DNA from: Clostridia bacterium
GTDB taxonomy: Bacteria; Bacillota; Clostridia; Christensenellales; QALW01
NCBI GenBank assembly: GCA_017502165.1
Contig: JAFVVO010000040.1
Location: 1-53,591, forward strand
Direction of reading: 5' to 3'
Length of the DNA: 53,591 nt
The notes beneath the pieces were generated by a model that had not been told where the DNA came from, ran no database searches, and saw only the letters and a list, made by a program, of their open reading frames with translations. This document shows positions 49,643-53,591 of this stretch, one piece after another (within the stretch, counting starts at the first letter, position 1; each line of letters opens with the position of its first letter). Both the position numbers and the translations under genes were made by a program.

Positions 49643-51139
49643 TTAAACCTCAAATCCGCAAGAAGCAAGGAACTTCTTTAAGCCGTTTTGACCTTGCTCA
49701 TCTTCCTTATAAACGCCTGCGTCGCGAAGAACGTTTTCGCAAACGCCACCAACTTGAGTGTAGATGTACTTGATAGCTTCGTCATAGGATTTGGGAGCAA
49801 AATTGTTCTTGAAGCTGTTAAAGAAATCGTAGTGGATACTGCTTGTATCAAGATTTTTGCCTTCAACCCAAAGGGAAGCAATTTCGTCAAGCTCGGTTTT
49901 AAGTCTGCCGGGAAGAATAAACAAGCCCATAACCTCAATTAAGCCGATATTCTCTTTTTTGATGTTGTGCTTATCGGGGTGGGGATGATAAACGCCCAAG
50001 GGGAATTCTTCACTTGTAATATTGTTGCGAAGAACAATATCACATTCATAAACACCGTTGCGCTTTCTGGTAATGGGGGTAACGGTGTTATGCTCCTGAT
50101 TGTCGGAATGGGCAATAATATTAAGTGATTCGTCAGAATAATTCTGCCAAGACTCTAAAATGTGTGCCGCAACGGGAATAATTTTCTTGTAATCATCACT
50201 TCTAAGACGAATGCAGGTCATAGGCCAATCGACAACGGAAGCGCTTACGCCTTCTGCCTTACAGTCAAAGGTAAAGCGGTCGGAAGCGTTATCCATTGGC
50301 ATAGTGTGGCGTCCGCCCTGGAAATGCTCGTGGGTAAGAATTGAGCCGCCAACACCGGGAAGCTGTGTGTTTGAACCGATAAAATAGTGGGGGAATTTTT
50401 CAATAAAATCAAACAAACGAACAAACTTTCTTGCGTTCATCGTCATGGGAGAATGCTCAGAGCAGAAAACGATGCAATGCTCGTTGTAATAAACGTAGGG
50501 GCTGTATTGGAAATTCCACTGCTCAGAATCAAGCTCTACGGGAATTGTGCGCAAGGTTTCGTGGGAAGGATAGCCTAATCTGCCCTCATATCCAACGTTT
50601 TCAAGGCAAAGCATACATTTGGGATAGTTGGTCTGGGGGAGAGACTTCTGCTTCTCAATTTCCTTAGGATCCTTTTCGGGCTTTGTAAGGTTAATGGTAA
50701 TTTCCATTTTACCGTAAGAGGACTCGTAATCGTAGATAATATTTTTTGCAATATCGTGGGTGCGGATATAGTTAACGTCCTTGCAAAGAGCATAGAACCA
50801 GTCGGTTGCCTTTTCGCAATCCTCTGCATAAAGACGCGCAAAGATTTCCTGTGCCTGAGATTGCATCATAAGCATACAAGCGCAGATTTTTGTGTCAAAC
50901 ATTGCGCGGTAAGCGGCGGTGTTCATCTCCAGCATACCTTGCTCAGCGGCGTAATCAACCATTTCCTCTAAGGTGTCAATAATTTCGTCCGGAACGGCAA
51001 CCTCGCCTTCAAACATAGCAGTCTGATTGAACAAGCTCATCAGTCTGTTGCGTACCAGGGGCATATCAGGTGCCAAGCACAATCCCTTGTTAACTGCAAA
51101 ACGGGTGCAAACCTCAATAAGTTCTTTAATATCTCGCAT
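49643..51139 (-). CDS. galT: Galactose-1-phosphate uridylyltransferase (class II-like)
   Basis: 498 residues, the length of the Gram-positive class of GalT. Transfers UMP from UDP-glucose to galactose-1-phosphate in the Leloir pathway. Motifs: CMLCLENVGYEGRLGYPSH (metal/nucleotide region), HEHFQGGRH (HxH-x-Q-type active site) and SDNQEHNTVTPI. GGAGG 9 bp before the ATG. It diverges from galK and heads the cluster of two membrane proteins and the ABC pair. galE is not in the window. Confidence 0.92.
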   Translation of the reverse strand: MRDIKELIEVCTRFAVNKGLCLAPDMPLVRNRLMSLFNQTAMFEGEVAVPDEIIDTLEEMVDYAAEQGMLEMNTAAYRAMFDTKICACMLMMQSQAQEIFARLYAEDCEKATDWFYALCKDVNYIRTHDIAKNIIYDYESSYGKMEITINLTKPEKDPKEIEKQKSLPQTNYPKCMLCLENVGYEGRLGYPSHETLRTIPVELDSEQWNFQYSPYVYYNEHCIVFCSEHSPMTMNARKFVRLFDFIEKFPHYFIGSNTQLPGVGGSILTHEHFQGGRHTMPMDNASDRFTFDCKAEGVSASVVDWPMTCIRLRSDDYKKIIPVAAHILESWQNYSDESLNIIAHSDNQEHNTVTPITRKRNGVYECDIVLRNNITSEEFPLGVYHPHPDKHNIKKENIGLIEVMGLFILPGRLKTELDEIASLWVEGKNLDTSSIHYDFFNSFKNNFAPKSYDEAIKYIYTQVGGVCENVLRDAGVYKEDEQGQNGLKKFLASCGFEV

Positions 51140-51179
51140 AACGATTCCTCCATAATAAACAATAATAATATTATATATT

Positions 51180-51208
51180 ATAATAATGTAAATGTATTAG
51201 TTTGTCAA
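51180..51208 (-). promoter_or_regulatory. Promoter of galT operon
   Basis: Minus strand perfect TTGACA (51203-51208), 17-bp spacer, TATTAT (51180-51185). Confidence 0.75.
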
Positions 51209-51238
51209 TTAAATGTGCCAAAATAAGCAAAATTTCTG

Positions 51239-51267
51239 TTGAAATAACCGCTTTGTTGTGGTATACT
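51239..51267 (+). promoter_or_regulatory. Promoter of galK
   Basis: TTGAAA (51239-51244), 17-bp spacer, TATACT (51262-51267). It is back to back with the galT promoter, with 30 bp between the two -35 boxes, where a shared regulator could act. Confidence 0.72.
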
Positions 51268-51406
51268 TTTTTCATAAACAAAATGCGCTTGAATTCTGCT
51301 TTTTAAGTTAAATTAAGCAACAAATGCAGAGACAAATTCAAAATGCAAAATGTGTTTTGAAAAGCAAAAAAAATTACGTTGTTCCACTAAGCTCAAGGAG
51401 GAAAAT

Positions 51407-52669
51407 ATGGGATTTATCAAGGACATAAAAAACACGAAGGAATTGAAAAACATTTACGGCTCAAATGCTAAAATTCAGCTTGAGCGTTACGAAAAGATCA
51501 AGAAGGAATTTATTAAATTCTTTGGTGAGGGTGACGTTGAATTTTTCTCTACCTCCGGCAGAAGTGAGATAATAGGCAACCACACAGACCACAACCACGG
51601 ATTAGTTATGGCGGCAGGAATAAATCTTGATGCGGTTGCTGCGGCAAGAAAAACCGATAACAACAAGGTTTGCCTGATTTCTAAGGGCTATTCGGGCAAA
51701 TGCGAAATTGATTTAACCGATTTGTCACTTAACGTTAAGGAACGGGGTACCACACATTCACTAATTCGCGGTATTGCATATCACATTAAAGAGGAATTGC
51801 GCAAAAACGTAGGCGGCTTTGACGTTTACGTGCAAAGTGACGTTTTTTCCGGTAGCGGATTATCCTCCTCTGCGGCAATAGAGGTGCTTATTTTTACTAT
51901 TTTCAATTATCTGTATAATGACGGTGCTCTTGAGAGCGTTCAGGCGGCAAAAACGGGGCAGTGGGCGGAAAATAATTATTTCGGCAAGCCCTGCGGACTG
52001 ATGGACCAAACTGCCTGCGCATTAGGAAGACTCGTTTACATTGACTTTGAAAATCCCGCAGATCCTATAATTGAAAACATTGACTTTGATTTGGAGAAAA
52101 AGGGATATTCGATAATTATTACCGACGTTCACGCTGACCACGCGGATTTAACGCAGGAATACGCGTCCATTACAACTGAAATGAAGAACGTTGCAAAGTA
52201 TTTTGGCAAAGAAACCTTGCGCGACGTTTCAGAAACCACCTTTTATGCAAATATTGCCTTGCTTCGCCAAAACGTTTCAGACCGAGCTGTTATGCGCGCA
52301 ATTCATTTCTTTGAAGAAAATAAAAGGGTGCTTCAAGCGGTTGAAGCAGTTAAAAACGACGATATTGACGGATTCTTTTCCGCTATTACCGCATCGGGTG
52401 AAAGCAGCTGGAAGCTGCTTCAAAACACGCATGCAACGGGCAGTGTTTCTCAGGCTATGACTTTGGCACTTGCGCTTTCACAACAGTTCCTTGCAGGCCG
52501 CGGCGCCTGCAGAGTGCACGGAGGCGGCTTTGGCGGAACGATTCTTGCGTTCGTACCTAAGGACTTCGAAAACGAATATATTTCAAAAATGGAAAAGGTG
52601 TTCGGAGAAAATGCTTGCGTAAAGCTTTCAATCCGTCCTTTAGGAACAACAAATGTTGAAGTTAAATAA
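51407..52669 (+). CDS. galK: Galactokinase
   Basis: 420 residues from the ATG at 51407, 5 bp after AAGGAGG; the in-frame start at 51350 lies before the SD and is rejected. GHMP kinase that phosphorylates galactose at C1. N-terminal galactose-binding signature GRSEIIGNHTDHNHG, GHMP ATP-binding motif SGSGLSSSAA, and C-terminal GRGACRVHGGGFGGTILAF. Expression is probably coordinated with the divergent galT. Confidence 0.95.
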   Translation: MGFIKDIKNTKELKNIYGSNAKIQLERYEKIKKEFIKFFGEGDVEFFSTSGRSEIIGNHTDHNHGLVMAAGINLDAVAAARKTDNNKVCLISKGYSGKCEIDLTDLSLNVKERGTTHSLIRGIAYHIKEELRKNVGGFDVYVQSDVFSGSGLSSSAAIEVLIFTIFNYLYNDGALESVQAAKTGQWAENNYFGKPCGLMDQTACALGRLVYIDFENPADPIIENIDFDLEKKGYSIIITDVHADHADLTQEYASITTEMKNVAKYFGKETLRDVSETTFYANIALLRQNVSDRAVMRAIHFFEENKRVLQAVEAVKNDDIDGFFSAITASGESSWKLLQNTHATGSVSQAMTLALALSQQFLAGRGACRVHGGGFGGTILAFVPKDFENEYISKMEKVFGENACVKLSIRPLGTTNVEVK

Positions 52670-53591
52670 AAGGCTTACTGCAGGGCTTTTAGCGTTTTTC
52701 CTTTCTGCCGTAATACTGTTTTCTATGGCGGCGGTATTTGAGGTTGGCTTGTTTGAGCATAATATGTACGACAGCTATACCAAGCAGGCGCTTGCCTGGA
52801 GAGAGGGAAGAACGTATCTTGCCTCGGCAGATACAGACAGCCTCAAATATCTTGAGCTTGCCATTTTCGACAATAAATTTTACGTTAGCTTTCCGCCGGT
52901 GCCAACCGTAATTGAGTTGGGATTAACGTTTTTGTTCGGCGAAAAGACGCCCAATCACTTTATGCTTTTTATTTACGGAATTGCATCTGCAGTTGCTTTA
53001 ACCGTGTTTTTTGCCAAAAAACATAAGCTTTCCGTTGCTCTTTTATATGGACTTTTGTTCTCGGTAGGCACTAACATAATTGCCATAATTGCCTTTGGAG
53101 GAGTTTGGCACGAGGCTCAGATGCTTTCTTTCCTGCTCTGCTCCTTAGCGGTGGCTTTGATGCAGGCTGAGAATAAAATCCTTAACGGACTTTCACTGTT
53201 TTGTGCCGCTTTAGCGGTCGGATGCAGACCTTTTACCGCTATATTTATTCCTATACTGCTTTGGAGGCTTTATTGTAAAAATAAGGGACAAAAGCTTGTT
53301 TCCTTCCTGCCGTATCTGATTGCTCCTGCTCTGGTAGCGGTTGCACTTATGTGGTATAATTTCGTGCGCTTTGGCTCCGTGCTTGAGTTCGGACACAATT
53401 ATTTGCCCGAATTTTTGCGCGAAGAGGACGGGCAGTTTAATCTTTCTTATTTGCTTCCTAATCTCGTGCAGGCAATAAAACTGCCGATAGCAATAGAAAA
53501 CGGAACGGTAAGCTTTGCTTTTAATAAGTTTTCCGCAAACATTTTTTATTTGGTAAACCCTGCAATACTGGTATTTTTAGTGTATCTGATA
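52653..53591 (+). CDS. Polytopic membrane glycosyltransferase-like protein (partial, runs off window)
   Basis: An open frame of 313 codons from the ATG at 52653 to the window end with no stop. It overlaps galK by 17 bp, so it is probably translated by coupling. The N-terminal helix LLAFFLSAVILFSMA, an acidic extracytoplasmic loop MYDSYTKQALAWREGRTYL, YVSFPPVPTVIELG and several more helices resemble GT39/ArnT-type (PMT-like) lipid-linked sugar transferases. The family call is tentative because the C-terminal part is missing. Confidence 0.7.
   Translation, partial: MLKLNKRLTAGLLAFFLSAVILFSMAAVFEVGLFEHNMYDSYTKQALAWREGRTYLASADTDSLKYLELAIFDNKFYVSFPPVPTVIELGLTFLFGEKTPNHFMLFIYGIASAVALTVFFAKKHKLSVALLYGLLFSVGTNIIAIIAFGGVWHEAQMLSFLLCSLAVALMQAENKILNGLSLFCAALAVGCRPFTAIFIPILLWRLYCKNKGQKLVSFLPYLIAPALVAVALMWYNFVRFGSVLEFGHNYLPEFLREEDGQFNLSYLLPNLVQAIKLPIAIENGTVSFAFNKFSANIFYLVNPAILVFLVYLI

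Noticed and set aside
1..53591. tRNA, rRNA, insertion sequences, prophage or plasmid functions
   Set aside because: None was seen on reading both strands. There is no transposase-, integrase- or replication-initiator-like protein, and no clover-leaf candidate was noticed, although a small RNA could be missed by eye.

Overview
The window looks like a chromosomal segment of an AT-rich, Gram-positive Clostridia-type bacterium (Bacillota), probably an uncultured gut commensal. The evidence is Shine-Dalgarno sequences of the AGGAGG type before nearly every gene, sigma-A promoters with 17-bp spacers, lipoproteins with a Cys24 lipobox, a PdaB-type deacetylase, RqcH, a class II-type GalT of about 500 residues, and heavy investment in glycan-degrading enzymes. 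No rRNA, tRNA, CRISPR array, transposase or phage gene was seen, and no species is claimed.

Layout. (1) 141-22156, minus strand: eleven tandem paralogous lipoproteins of 605-638 residues, called P1 to P11 here from left to right; transcription runs from P11 towards P1. Each has a lipobox Cys at residue 24, a low-complexity linker, a DUF5060-like beta domain, a DUF4038/GH140-like TIM-barrel glycosidase domain and a C-terminal beta domain like the 'putative collagen-binding' domain that usually follows DUF4038. Most copies have their own promoter, and eight are followed by an intrinsic terminator. (2) 22478-26243, plus strand: murC, a LOG-family gene, a threonine aldolase-like gene and two small unknown genes. 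(3) 26285-32264: arsR-uvrC (minus), a PdaB-like deacetylase and an SSB-like gene (plus), rqcH (minus). (4) 32265-35616, plus: tig-clpP-clpX behind a leader with six consecutive hairpins. (5) 35687-44254, minus: a second carbohydrate locus with two GH20-like cytoplasmic proteins, a GH1 beta-glycosidase, a DUF4432 aldose-epimerase-like protein, a GH36 alpha-galactosidase, an MBL-fold hydrolase and an SGNH hydrolase. (6) 44511-51139, minus: an operon-like cluster of galT, two membrane proteins and a heterodimeric ABC exporter. galK diverges from galT on the plus strand, followed by a membrane glycosyltransferase-like gene cut by the window end.

Working model (inference). The eleven surface lipoproteins would attack a complex plant or host glycan outside the cell. 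The intracellular GH1, GH36 and GH20-like enzymes would process imported oligosaccharides, and GalK/GalT would start galactose use; galE and a sugar importer are not in this window.

Most interesting points. The paralogs form two active-site classes (HANAQ with TLAQE/TLGQE, HAHAQ with TLSQE) that cross-cut two scaffold classes defined by the linker and C-terminal loop. All four combinations occur, which points to recombination or gene conversion inside the array. A direct repeat of TGTC half-sites 21-22 bp apart abuts the -35 of P8, P9 and one GH20-like gene and is also present upstream of P4, suggesting a shared activator. The tig-clpP-clpX leader carries six different perfect or near-perfect hairpins in under 200 bases.
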